DNA from: Bacteroides faecalis
GTDB taxonomy: Bacteria; Bacteroidota; Bacteroidia; Bacteroidales; Bacteroidaceae
Direction: 5' to 3'
Assembly: GCF_003865075.1 (NCBI RefSeq)
Contig: NZ_BHWB01000009.1
Span: 62,001 to 126,000, forward strand
DNA length: 64,000 nt
The translations under genes were made by a program, and so were the position numbers. Below the pieces are notes generated by a model, which was not told the origin of the DNA, made no database searches, and saw only the letters and a program-made list of their open reading frames with translations. The number at the start of each line of letters is the position of its first letter. Position 1 is the first letter of the stretch. Below are positions 9,580 through 17,902 of the stretch, one piece after another.

Positions 9580-10440
9580 ATGGCAGTAGAAATACAGATT
9601 ATGATTCCCCAATATGGCGAACTCAATCGAATATACAGCGATTTTATAATCAGCCATACTTTCTCTTTTGACAAGCAGAAATTCATCACGGACTTCTATA
9701 AGCAATATAATGATACAAAAGCTTTTGAAGCCGCTATTCTTGAACTGGTGCTTGGCAAACATAAAGAACAATATACTCTGATTCTCAACAGCCTGAGAAC
9801 CGAGATAGAGAAGAACATACTGATTTACGAAAAACATCCATTGTTTGATGATGAGATAATTTCCCGTGTATGCTACAACTTCATTGGCAGATATGACACT
9901 GATATAGAAGCGCAGTTGAGAGTTACACAAAAATTAAGCAAGCCCTTGAATGAAGCATATAACAGATATGATTCCATTGGCTACAGGGAACATACGGCAG
10001 AGGAAGAGAAGCAAACCGAGAAGGAGTATGAACGCTGCAAAGCTGAATACGACAAGGAAAAGAAGGAATTGGATAAACTCTATGAACTGCAAAAGCAAGA
10101 CAGGAAAGAGGCTTTTCAATATATCGAAAACCTTTCCGGTGATGTTTACCGTCTAAGCATTCTTTTTATGGAAGTCCTGAAAAAGTACCTTCCTGATGAT
10201 GTGGAAGAAAAACGACAGAATGAACCGGTCAAGCAAAATGAGCAAGAAGAAATACAGAATACACCGGAGGGACAGCATGAATATTTTGATATGAAGTCGC
10301 TTTCGTCCATTCATGAAACCTGTGTCGGGGAACAGTTCGAAGCCATTACCATATCGGACTTTTATGCCAATATAAACCTGCACCCCTGCAAGAACAGACT
10401 AAAAATCAAGGCAAAAGAAAAGATACGGGTGTGTTACTGA
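9580..10440 (+). CDS. Hypothetical protein, probably frameshifted at its 3' end
   Basis: Not a family I can name with confidence. The product (about 286 residues from the ATG at 9580) is mostly helical, with a long charged coiled-coil stretch (about 140-185, EEEKQTEKEYERCKAEYDKEKKELDKL) and an acidic C-terminal third. It ends abruptly at ...KEKIRVCY. The adjoining reading frame from 10431 continues naturally as LIFLISEKLSKQYRDEW, so the original protein was probably about 350 residues and a single-base loss near 10435 split it. Sits 11 bp after the DUF1016 gene and likely shares its transcript. Confidence 0.6.
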   Translation: MAVEIQIMIPQYGELNRIYSDFIISHTFSFDKQKFITDFYKQYNDTKAFEAAILELVLGKHKEQYTLILNSLRTEIEKNILIYEKHPLFDDEIISRVCYNFIGRYDTDIEAQLRVTQKLSKPLNEAYNRYDSIGYREHTAEEEKQTEKEYERCKAEYDKEKKELDKLYELQKQDRKEAFQYIENLSGDVYRLSILFMEVLKKYLPDDVEEKRQNEPVKQNEQEEIQNTPEGQHEYFDMKSLSSIHETCVGEQFEAITISDFYANINLHPCKNRLKIKAKEKIRVCY

Positions 10441-10628
10441 TATTCCTGATAAGCGAAAAACTATCCAAGCAATACAGGGACGAATGGCAAAACAAAATAT
10501 TGGAACTACTGGATATTGACGAGAGCTATTACAAGTCGAAGTACAAAGAACCCGTTTCCGATTTTCCAAGTGACAGCAACCAGAAATTCGCCAAAGAAAT
10601 GGAATGTATATTTAATTTAAATAAGTAG
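10431..10628 (+). CDS. C-terminal fragment of the preceding hypothetical gene
   Basis: The 65-codon frame opens at a GTG and overlaps the end of the upstream gene by 10 bp. It reads LLIFLISEKLSKQYRDEWQNKILELLDIDESYYKSKY and so on. The smooth sense of the sequence across the overlap suggests one ancestral gene with a -1 shift rather than two genes. Translational coupling or programmed frameshifting cannot be excluded. Confidence 0.5.
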   Translation: MLLIFLISEKLSKQYRDEWQNKILELLDIDESYYKSKYKEPVSDFPSDSNQKFAKEMECIFNLNK

Positions 10629-10650
10629 TATTATTTATATCGTTAAGCTT

Positions 10651-10740
10651 ATGTTAGAATTAATACAAGAAAATAATGTAATAATAGGCATAATTATAGG
10701 TATTATTACACTTTTTATCACAATGAGACAAATAATAATC
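10651..10740 (+). pseudogene. 5' fragment of a membrane-anchored protein cut by the IS
   Basis: ATG at 10651 begins MLELIQENNVIIGIIIGIITLFIT, a single N-terminal transmembrane segment. The frame then runs into insertion-sequence DNA. The likely continuation (YNSVAELRIISNQKHRMDKEDF) appears on the other side of the insertion at about 12309. The exact break point is uncertain within a few tens of bases. Confidence 0.5.
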
Positions 10741-10910
10741 CTCAAATCCGCAACTAAGCCCTTGAACGTCCTTATTGCGTTTACACGTCCTCTCATTACT
10801 GAATTTGCAGATAATTTGAACTTGAAGCACCCACTTCTGCCTACAATATCCCCTTACCCCACAATGTGACTTGAGGCAATACACAATATCATTCCCATAA
10901 GTTGTAGGCA

Positions 10911-12197
10911 TTATCCAAAATCAGTCTGGAAAACATCTGCGTAAGCATTATTACAGGTATAGATGTTCAGCACATACCGCCTTGATGTCCTGATCCACTT
11001 GGCTGGTACAGAGATAAACCTGAAGACAAACGCTTTTATGCGACTTGTTGCATTGAGCCCGAACTTCTTTACGTCAAGTCTTTGAATAATGGCCTTGTAA
11101 AAGTTACGGATAAGTGCTGTAAGAAGAAGGAACACTGTGTTCTCTGCCATGAAGGATTTGGGCAATCTGTCCCACCCGAAACCATTGTTCATATCATCGA
11201 AGATACGTTCCTTTCCTCCACGAAGGTTATAGAACTCGACAATTTCTCTTACGGAAGAATCATAGTCGTTAGTCAGGATACAACGGTATGTGTATTCTCC
11301 TTCCCAAAAATCCTGCACACCATCCATCCGTTTCTGTCTTTGAATCACAAGTCGATATGCCTTACCTTTCCACTTCTCAACAAGGATAGAGTTCAATTCA
11401 AACTCAATGCCATTGATTTCCTCAGTTTTCCAGCCTTTGAGAGCAAAGGTGTCATTGTAGATCGAACTGCAGCGGTTAGCACGGATATAGAAGGACTTGC
11501 AGTGTTTTTCTATTTCCTCCACGATTTCCTCGGAACATGATCCACAATCAGCTCTGAAGCGATTGATAGTGAGCCCATTCTGTTCAAATCTCGCAAAGAA
11601 CCTCTTCAGCGTGTCCTTCTGATGGAAACGAACATTTGTGTTACCATCGCTATTCTCTATACCGACTATCAAATCGCCAATAACCGCCACGCCAGGGCGA
11701 TAACCAAGGAACTTCTTGTATGTAGGCTTTGCATCATACTTCTCTGTCTCTATGAACTGATGGTCGAAATCAACATCATACATCTCACCCTCTTTCAGTT
11801 GGCCAGATGCAAATATACAATTGAGCAATAAAGTATTGAGAGTGTCAGCCGTATTGAAATCGTAGGTCTTGCCCATATCTGATGTGTATGAAATGTTTTC
11901 TTGCGTCAACTCCTTTATCGCCCTGAGGATAGTATCAGAGCTACAAGTGCGAAGTGTCGGATGAAGCGAGAGGTGGTTCATCAAATGAGTAGTGACATCC
12001 TCAATACATGAACCGCTACAGAAGTAGATACTCATGAGAGAACGGATGATTTCGCTGTACTGATAACCGAACGATCTACACCTTAGACCGAGGGTTGAGT
12101 CGATTACAGATGATAATGTGGAGTCAAATTGCTCCATGATTGAAAATAATCCCCCAAAAGGAGTGAGTCTCTCAGATTTAATTTGTATCTTCGCCAT
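10911..12197 (-). CDS. IS1380-family DDE transposase
   Basis: Cuts and pastes its own IS. The 428-residue product starts MAKIQIKSERLTPFGGLFSIMEQFDSTL, the usual beginning of Bacteroides IS1380 transposases, so the ATG at 12197 is chosen over the in-frame start at 12257. RNase-H-like DDE-domain segments are visible: YDVDFDHQFIETEKYDAKPTYKKF, RFRADCGSCSEEIV and EFYNLRGGKERIFDDMNNGFG, the last containing the YREK-like region with the late acidic residue. The frame is intact, so the element may still be active. Confidence 0.9.
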   Translation of the reverse strand: MAKIQIKSERLTPFGGLFSIMEQFDSTLSSVIDSTLGLRCRSFGYQYSEIIRSLMSIYFCSGSCIEDVTTHLMNHLSLHPTLRTCSSDTILRAIKELTQENISYTSDMGKTYDFNTADTLNTLLLNCIFASGQLKEGEMYDVDFDHQFIETEKYDAKPTYKKFLGYRPGVAVIGDLIVGIENSDGNTNVRFHQKDTLKRFFARFEQNGLTINRFRADCGSCSEEIVEEIEKHCKSFYIRANRCSSIYNDTFALKGWKTEEINGIEFELNSILVEKWKGKAYRLVIQRQKRMDGVQDFWEGEYTYRCILTNDYDSSVREIVEFYNLRGGKERIFDDMNNGFGWDRLPKSFMAENTVFLLLTALIRNFYKAIIQRLDVKKFGLNATSRIKAFVFRFISVPAKWIRTSRRYVLNIYTCNNAYADVFQTDFG

Positions 12198-12265
12198 GTC
12201 TATCGTCGGATTCTCTTGTTTTTTTTGCAACACTAAGATAAGTGAAAATTCTGACATGGCAAAAT

Positions 12266-12290
12266 CCTGAGCAACTTTTTGTTGCTCAGG
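12266..12290. repeat. Terminal hairpin of the insertion sequence
   Basis: CCTGAGCAAC and GTTGCTCAGG pair perfectly around a 5-nt T loop, upstream of the transposase start. It may shield the transposase start from transcripts entering from outside, or form part of the IS end. Confidence 0.45.
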
Positions 12291-12308
12291 TACTTAAAAA
12301 GTTTAATT

Positions 12309-12790
12309 TATAATAGTGTTGCGGAATTAAGGATAATTTCAAATCAAAAGCATAGGATGGACAAAGAAGATTTTATATCCAAAAAGCCAAATTTCTCTGT
12401 TTATATAGAGAATTGCTATAGAATATCATATAATTCCTCAAAACACACACATGCTGTATTTTGTATTACGATAAAAAACAAATCTTCTTATAGAAATACA
12501 GTTCTACCCAAATTAGAAATAGATTACATAGAGAACGGTATTATAAGAACTATAAAATTATCACATGATAAAAACTTATTTCATAAAAAATACCACTCTC
12601 AAATTGAAAAATATGATAACAATATTCGACTAGAACCTAAGGATATAAAATATGGTTGGGTTATTTTTCAAATTCCAGAAATTTTAAAAATAGACGCATT
12701 GAGAGATATAGAATAATTGTTCAAGATGTAGAGAATAACATATCTAAAGCGGAAAGTTTATTAATTAAAGAGATTCATTATGATGATTAA
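12309..12790 (+). pseudogene. 3' part of the IS-interrupted membrane-protein gene, with a frameshift
   Basis: Reads YNSVAELRIISNQKHRMDKEDFISKKPNFSVYIENCYRISYNSS and so on, a soluble beta-rich domain, and stops at 12716 after ALRDIE. Removing one GA from the short GA repeat near 12700 restores a frame that continues RIIVQDVENNISKAESLLIKEIHYDD and stops at 12790, overlapping the next gene's start. So the gene is doubly damaged, by the IS upstream and by a 2-base slip here. Family not recognised. Confidence 0.5.
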
Positions 12791-13346
12791 AAAAATATCA
12801 ACGCCAATATATAATATCAATGAAGAAGGGTTATTTGCAAGTCGAGATTACGCAGATGGGCGATTAATACCTTCTATAGTAATCAGTTCTAAAGAAGATG
12901 ATTATATAAAAGAAATCATTAAATTACATTCCAATATATCCATGGGAGATGTTGAAGTTCAGTGGGGTGGAACATTATCATCATTATTTAATGCCGATAG
13001 ATGGATCTTAAATATAAGATTCTATAAACCTATAGATTATAATTTTAGCATTGTATTTTCTTTGAAGAATCATTATTCTATTATTGATGCCATTTTTCAA
13101 TCAAAAGGCCTAAGAATCGCTTATGGGCATAAAAGCGAAAAGGCTTCTCAAGTGAGTGACCATATTATAATAGAAATTCCTGATACTGGCATTAGTCCCA
13201 AATGGGAAAAAACATTAAGTAGAATCATTAAGAACAAGATGCGCAGATTGAAAATTCCAAGAAAAGAACTAGGTAAAGCAACGCAAGAACAAATAAACAA
13301 AATGAGAGAAATTTTAAATATTAGATTCAAACATAATCCTGATTGA
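12780..13346 (+). CDS. Hypothetical protein
   Basis: A 188-residue cytoplasmic-looking protein with no signal peptide or membrane helix, not recognised. It has a mixed alpha/beta N-terminal part and a basic C-terminal tail (KNKMRRLKIPRKELGKATQEQINKMREI) that could contact nucleic acid. Its ATG overlaps the end of the broken membrane-protein gene, so the two formed an operon before the IS insertion; it probably depends on that promoter or on transcription out of the IS. It is AT-richer than the replication genes downstream, which suggests cargo of separate origin. Confidence 0.6.
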   Translation: MMIKKISTPIYNINEEGLFASRDYADGRLIPSIVISSKEDDYIKEIIKLHSNISMGDVEVQWGGTLSSLFNADRWILNIRFYKPIDYNFSIVFSLKNHYSIIDAIFQSKGLRIAYGHKSEKASQVSDHIIIEIPDTGISPKWEKTLSRIIKNKMRRLKIPRKELGKATQEQINKMREILNIRFKHNPD

Positions 13347-13432
13347 CCACATATTAAAAAGATTCATAAACAAACACGATTCTTTCTGCTAATCTGTGAT
13401 ATTCATTGATGTTTCACGAAAATTCCACTTTT

Positions 13433-13458
13433 ACCACTCAAAATATTTTTTGAGTGGT
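13433..13458. terminator. Rho-independent terminator
   Basis: ACCACTCAAAA and TTTTGAGTGGT form an 11-bp stem, followed by ATTTTTATT. It ends the cargo segment before the replication/mobilization block. Confidence 0.75.
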
Positions 13459-13608
13459 ATTTTTATTATCTGATATTTAATGAGATAGCGCAATATCCTA
13501 TTTATATCATCCACATCCTTACCACTTATAACCATACCTAATTTTGCATCGTTCGAGAACAGAAATAACAGCCAGTGCGCAGGGCTGATTGTTTAACGGC
13601 TAAATAGA

Positions 13609-13923
13609 TTGGACGATGACAAATCTTCAAGAGTTATTATTAAACCCGTCTGGCAGATGACAGGCGAAGAGTTCATATTCCTAAGCAAGCACGCTTCCAA
13701 CCAAACGGAAGCACAGCCGCAGCCCGTCACGGACACAGAAAGAAAGTATGTGTACGGAATACTTGGCATTGCCAAACTGTTCGGGTGCAGTCTGCCCACC
13801 GCCAACCGTATAAAGAAAAGCGGAAAGATTGACAAAGCCATTACGCAAATAGGACGCAAGATTATCGTGGATGCGGAACTTGCCCTTGAACTGGCCGGAA
13901 AGAAAACCGGAGGAAGAAAATAA
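13609..13923 (+). CDS. DUF3853-family protein (probable one-base N-terminal frameshift)
   Basis: Small helix-turn-helix-like protein found just upstream of RepA-like ATPases on Bacteroides mobilizable elements. It probably binds DNA in replication or excision control. The conserved core is present: QMTGEEFIFLSKHAS, VYGILGIAKLFGCSLPTANRIKKSGKIDKAITQIGRKIIVDAELALELAGKKTGGRK. The frame as read can only start at a TTG (13609), giving MDDDKSSRVIIKPVW. The ATG at 13616 in another frame gives MTNLQELLL and then stops; adding one A to the run after TTATTATT joins it to KPVWQMTGEEF, the expected family start. Either a real deletion or a homopolymer sequencing error. Confidence 0.75.
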   Translation: MDDDKSSRVIIKPVWQMTGEEFIFLSKHASNQTEAQPQPVTDTERKYVYGILGIAKLFGCSLPTANRIKKSGKIDKAITQIGRKIIVDAELALELAGKKTGGRK

Positions 13924-13937
13924 CGGGAGGTATACTT

Positions 13938-15014
13938 ATGGATTATATGAAAGACAACAAGGAAATATCGGCAGAAGAAGCCGTTATCCTTTGGCAAGCC
14001 TCACGTTTGAGCCTGTCGAAAAGTTACGAAAAAGCACCGGAAATTCTCAAAGTACATGGTTCCGTCATAGGGACATTGGGGAATTTCAGCGCATCCATCG
14101 GCAAAGCCAAGAGCAAAAAGACTTTCAATGTGTCGGCTATCGTAGCCGCCGCATTGAAGAACGATACAGTGCTGCGATATGTGGCTGAACTTCCGGAAGA
14201 CAAACGGAAAATCCTTTATGTGGACACGGAACAGAGGCCTTATCATTGCCTGAAAGTCATGAAACGTATTTTACGGATGGCCGGGCTTCCCGATGACAGG
14301 GACAATGAGCATCTGGAATTTCTCGCTTTGAGGAAATACACGCCCGAACAGCGTATCAGGATTGTAGAGCAGGCTATCTACAATACGCCTGACATAGCCC
14401 TTGTAATCATAGACGGCATCCGTGACATGGTATATGACATCAATAGTCCCGGTGAATCGACACGCATCATATCCAAACTGATGCAGTGGACGGACGACAG
14501 GCAGATACATATCCACACGATACTCCACCAGAACAAGGGGGATGAGAACGCGAGGGGGCATATCGGTACTGAATTGAACAACAAGGCAGAAACCGTACTC
14601 CTTGTAGAAAAGGACAAAAGCAACGGGGATATAAGCAACGTTTCAGCCATGTACATACGGGCAATGGATTTCGAGCCTTTCGCATTCCGTATCAACGACA
14701 ACGCCCTGCCCGAACTCATGGAGGGGTACAAGCCCGAAGCCAAGAAACCGGGAAGGCCGGAAGAGGAAAAGTTCGACCCTTACAGGTATATCACCGAACA
14801 GCAACACCGCATCGCACTGGAAGCAGTTTTCGGACTGAAAAAGGAATACGGCTACAAGGAACTGGAAGATGCTTTAATCAAAAGCTACACGTCAATAGGT
14901 GTAAAGCTGAACCATCAAAAAGCGGTACCGCTCATCACCATGCTTCGCAACAAACGGATGATAGTGCAGGAGAACGGCAGGAAGTATACGTTCATGCCCG
15001 ACTTCCACTATTAG
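13938..15014 (+). CDS. RepA-like RecA-fold ATPase
   Basis: Replicative helicase-like AAA/RecA-superfamily ATPase typical of the mobilizable-element replication module, 358 residues. An N-terminal region of about 60 residues precedes a Walker-A-like stretch (ASIGKAKSKKTF, about 52-64). Then come YVDTEQRP (about 93-100) and a Walker B in IALVIIDGIRDMV (about 155). The loop HTILHQNKGDENARGHIGTELNNKAETVL is the usual RepA/DnaB-like sensor region, and a winged-helix-like C-terminus follows. It starts 14 bp after the DUF3853 stop with a good GGGAGG ribosome site, so the two are one operon. It probably opens the replication origin of the excised circle together with the primase downstream. Confidence 0.8.
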   Translation: MDYMKDNKEISAEEAVILWQASRLSLSKSYEKAPEILKVHGSVIGTLGNFSASIGKAKSKKTFNVSAIVAAALKNDTVLRYVAELPEDKRKILYVDTEQRPYHCLKVMKRILRMAGLPDDRDNEHLEFLALRKYTPEQRIRIVEQAIYNTPDIALVIIDGIRDMVYDINSPGESTRIISKLMQWTDDRQIHIHTILHQNKGDENARGHIGTELNNKAETVLLVEKDKSNGDISNVSAMYIRAMDFEPFAFRINDNALPELMEGYKPEAKKPGRPEEEKFDPYRYITEQQHRIALEAVFGLKKEYGYKELEDALIKSYTSIGVKLNHQKAVPLITMLRNKRMIVQENGRKYTFMPDFHY

Positions 15015-15029
15015 CCCACACCTTACAAT

Positions 15030-15147
15030 CACTTCACTTTATTCCGAGGGTCTATATATTAGGGATAAAGCGAAGTGGTTGCGGAATGTGGCAAAACCGC
15101 TTCACTTTATTACCGTACCCTATATATACGAGAATAAAGTGAAGTGC
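15030..15147. repeat. Two tandem hairpins with the same stem: candidate replication origin or control site
   Basis: Hairpin 1 pairs CACTTCACTTTAT (15030-15042) with ATAAAGCGAAGTG (15065-15077). Hairpin 2 pairs GCTTCACTTTATT (15099-15111) with AATAAAGTGAAG (15133-15144). Both loops hold an AT-rich TATATAT core. They fill the gap between the RepA-like ATPase and the primase. Matching stems in two copies with AT-rich centres suit initiator binding and strand opening; attenuation of the primase gene is the alternative. Confidence 0.55.
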
Positions 15148-15225
15148 TTATAGACCGTACTTCATAAAGAGGTATGGGCGAAAAGAGAAATAAACCAATT
15201 CAATTATCATTAAACCTATCGTCGT

Positions 15226-16181
15226 ATGGATATACAGACAGCGAAACAAATCAAGATAGCAGATTATCTGCACAGTTTGGGCTTTTCTCCAGTCAAACAA
15301 CAGGGTATAAACCTGTGGTACAAATCACCACTAAGGGAAGAAACGGAAGCCTCGTTCAAGGTGAATACTGAACGCAACCAATGGTATGATTTTGCACTCG
15401 GCAAGGGTGGGAATATCATCGCACTGGCACAGGAACTTTATTGTTCCGACTATGTGCCATATCTCCTGCAAAGAATCGAAGAGCAGACACCCCGTATTCG
15501 TCCCGTGTCTTTTTCTTTTGGCAAGCAGTCATCTTCCGAACCGAGTTTTCAACAACTGGAGATTGTGCCACTTTCTTCTCCTGCCCTACTCACCTATTTG
15601 CAGGAAAGGGGAATAAACATTGTACTGGCGAAAAGAGAATGCAGTGAAGCGCACTTCACCCATAACGGCAAACGGTATTTCGCCATCGCCTTTCCCAACG
15701 TGTCGAGTGGGCATGAAATCCGCAACCGATATTTCAAAGGCTGTATCGCACCAAAAGATATTTCCCACATCAGACAGCCGGGAACAGCGAGGGAAACGTG
15801 TTATGTGTTCGAGGGATTTATGGACTATCTTTCATTCCTGACTTTGAGATTGGAGGGTTGTCCGAAATATCCCGAATTGGACAGGCAAGATTATATGGTG
15901 CTGAATTCCGTAGCCAATGTTTCCAAAGCTCTCTATCCTTTTGGAACTACGAGCGAATCCATTGTTTCTTTGACAATGACCGTGCAGGGATGGAAGCACT
16001 CCAACAAATCCGTATGGAATACGGCAGGGACTTATACATCCGTGACGCTTCACAGACCTACAGCGGATGCAAGGACTTGAACGAATATTTACAGAAACAG
16101 GCTGAAAGAAACAGGCAAGTCCAGTCTGTAAAAGGGACGCACAGTCAGCCACCGAAAAAGAAAAACGGCTTTCGGTTATAG
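15226..16181 (+). pseudogene. Toprim-domain DNA primase, frameshifted
   Basis: Primase of the mobilizable-element replication module, split by a frameshift. The N-terminal CHC2-like region (MDIQTAKQIKIADYLHSLGF...WYDFALGKGGNIIALAQEL) lacks zinc-binding cysteines. The toprim part begins with CYVFEGFMDYLSFL (catalytic Glu) and reaches VLNSVANVSKAL. The frame then leaves sense and stops at 16080. The other frame continues NYERIHCFFDNDRAGMEALQQI, with the DxD metal motif, to the stop at 16181. One extra T in the TTTT run near 15945 would restore it. Without repair the product lacks the DxD motif and should be inactive, unless a homopolymer sequencing error is to blame. Confidence 0.75.
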
Positions 16182-16395
16182 CCCACTATAACTACACGCT
16201 TCGCTTTCGTAGTTGTGGGCTCTCCCGAGAGAATTAGGGCTTTGCCCTAATGACCCACTCAGGGCGTTTCTCCCCTGAGAACCCAGAGCAAAGAGTGACC
16301 TTCTCTTTGGAAACTCCGCTTATGGGTTGCACCCCTAAGAGCCCCTTTGCGAAAGCGAGCAAAGTAATCTATCGTAAACAATAAATCAGAATAGT
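16180..16395 (+). other. Candidate origin of transfer (oriT) upstream of the relaxase
   Basis: A cluster of inverted repeats in the non-coding 215 bp before the MobV gene: a 16-nt arm beginning AGCCCACTATAACTAC at 16180 pairs with GTAGTTGTGGGCT ending at 16221; ATTAGGGC/GCCCTAAT at 16233-16251; CTCAGGG/CCCTGAG at 16258-16279. MobV relaxases nick at inverted-repeat-rich sites just upstream of their own genes. The nick position is not identifiable by eye. Confidence 0.55.
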
Positions 16396-16398
16396 AGT

Positions 16399-17802
16399 AT
16401 GGCAATAAAATCAAGCATACATATCAAACCTTGCAACACCAAATCAAGTGAGGCTCACAATCGAAGGACTGCCGAATATATGCGTAATATCGGTGAATCC
16501 AAAATCTACATTGTGTCCGAACTCTCTGCCGACAACGAGCAGTGGGTAAACCCAGAATTCGGCAATCCGAATTTGCAGACGCACTACGACAACATCAAAC
16601 AAATGGTAAAGGAAAAGACAGGTCGTGCCATGCAGGAGAAAGAGCGTGAACGCAAAGGGAAGAACGGGAAAATCATAAAAGTAGCAGGATGCTCGCCCAT
16701 CCGTGAGGGTGTGTTGCTCATCAAACCGGACACCACATTGGTAGACGTGAAGAAATTTAGCGAGGAATGCCAAAGATGTTGGGGCATCACTCCGCTTCAA
16801 ATCTTTCTGCACAAAGATGAAGGGCATTGGCTGAACGGACAGCCTGATGCAGAGGACAAGGAAAGTTTCCAAGTAGGTGAAAAATGGTTCAAACCGAATT
16901 ACCACGCACACATCGTATTCGACTGGATGAACCACGACACAGGCAAGAGCCAAAAGCTCAATGACAATGATATGATAGAAATGCAAACTTTGGCTTCTGA
17001 CATACTCTCCATGCAACGTGGGCAATCTAAATCCGAGACAGGCAAGGAACATTTGGAACGAAATGATTTCATCATCGAAAAGCAGAAAGCCGAACTGCAA
17101 CGTATTGATGAAACCAAACGACGCAAGGAACAACAGATAAGTCTTGCCGAACAGGAACTCAGACAAGTAAAATCAGAGATACGCACGGACAAACTCAAAA
17201 GCGTAGCCACCGATGCGGCCACTGCCATAGCAAGCGGTGTCGGTTCTCTTTTCGGAAGTGGAAAGTTGAAAGAATTGGAGCGAACCAACGAAGATTTGCA
17301 TCAAGAGGTTGCCAAACGTGATAAAGGTATTGACAACCTCAAAATCCAAATGCAGGAAATGCAAGAGCAACATGACAAACAGATACGCAATCTTCAAGGA
17401 ATACACAGTCAAGAACTTGAAGCTAAAGACAGAGAAATATCACGGCTGAACACTCTGCTTGAAAAGGCATTCAAGTGGTTTCCGATGTTTAGAGAAATGT
17501 TGAGAATGGAAAGACTATGCGCTGTCATTGGGTTTACCAAAGATATGATAGATTGTCTTTTGACAAAGAAAGAAGCCATCAGATACAATGGTAAGATTTA
17601 TTCCGAGGAACATAAACGAAAGTTTGACATCAAGAACGATATTTTCAAGGTGGAGAAAAATCCAGCCGATAGCGGTAAACTTATGCTGACCATAAACAGA
17701 CAGCCAATTGGAGAGTGGTTCAAAGAGCAGTTTGATAAGTTACGGCAAAGTTTACGAATATCAGCAGAAGAACCAAGAAAAAGCAGGGGATTCAAATTAT
17801 AA
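16399..17802 (+). CDS. MobV-family relaxase
   Basis: Nicks oriT and pilots the strand during mobilization by a co-resident conjugative element. The 467-residue product begins with the MobV/Pre N-terminus (AIKSSIHIKPCNTKSSEAHNRR). It carries the second motif HKDEGHW near residue 140 and the metal-binding histidine motif PNYHAHIVFDWMNHDTGKS near 165-180. A long coiled coil follows (about 225-350, KAELQRIDETKRRKEQQ...), then a basic C-terminal domain. It is the last gene of the replication/mobilization block and is followed by a terminator. Transfer machinery is absent, so mobilization in trans is expected. Confidence 0.85.
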   Translation: MAIKSSIHIKPCNTKSSEAHNRRTAEYMRNIGESKIYIVSELSADNEQWVNPEFGNPNLQTHYDNIKQMVKEKTGRAMQEKERERKGKNGKIIKVAGCSPIREGVLLIKPDTTLVDVKKFSEECQRCWGITPLQIFLHKDEGHWLNGQPDAEDKESFQVGEKWFKPNYHAHIVFDWMNHDTGKSQKLNDNDMIEMQTLASDILSMQRGQSKSETGKEHLERNDFIIEKQKAELQRIDETKRRKEQQISLAEQELRQVKSEIRTDKLKSVATDAATAIASGVGSLFGSGKLKELERTNEDLHQEVAKRDKGIDNLKIQMQEMQEQHDKQIRNLQGIHSQELEAKDREISRLNTLLEKAFKWFPMFREMLRMERLCAVIGFTKDMIDCLLTKKEAIRYNGKIYSEEHKRKFDIKNDIFKVEKNPADSGKLMLTINRQPIGEWFKEQFDKLRQSLRISAEEPRKSRGFKL

Positions 17803-17820
17803 TTGTTTAAATCAGAAAAT

Positions 17821-17857
17821 AAAAGTGCAATTCTGATTGTTTATGAATTGCACTTTT
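17821..17857. terminator. Bidirectional terminator between converging genes
   Basis: AAAAGTGCAATTC (17821-17833) pairs with GAATTGCACTTTT (17845-17857). Serves the relaxase on the plus strand and the prim-pol/exonuclease gene on the minus strand. Confidence 0.8.
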
Positions 17858-17902
17858 ATTTCCTACGTGTAAACATAGTAGATATAACACATAACAACAC
17901 TT

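Larger units (their letters stand above)
10740..12300 (-). mobile_element. IS1380-family insertion sequence (ends approximate)
   Basis: About 1.56 kb holding one transposase gene, of the size expected for Bacteroides IS1380-family elements. It interrupts a small membrane-protein gene whose halves flank it. I could not settle the terminal inverted repeats or target duplication by eye: the left end lies near 10725-10745 and the right end between 12290 and 12310. Confidence 0.75.

Noticed and set aside
9580..10628. Assignment to the RteC excision-regulator family
   Set aside because: The position after an integrase suggested it, but no RteC-specific sequence could be recognised.
11082..11540. 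152-codon plus-strand reading frame
   Set aside because: Antisense to the intact IS1380 transposase.
10740..12315. Exact IS ends and target duplication
   Set aside because: Candidates such as ATAAT at 10735 and 12310 did not come with matching terminal inverted repeats and would not restore the host frame, so only approximate ends are given.
16444..17166. 240-codon minus-strand reading frame
   Set aside because: Antisense to the MobV relaxase, with no family sense of its own.
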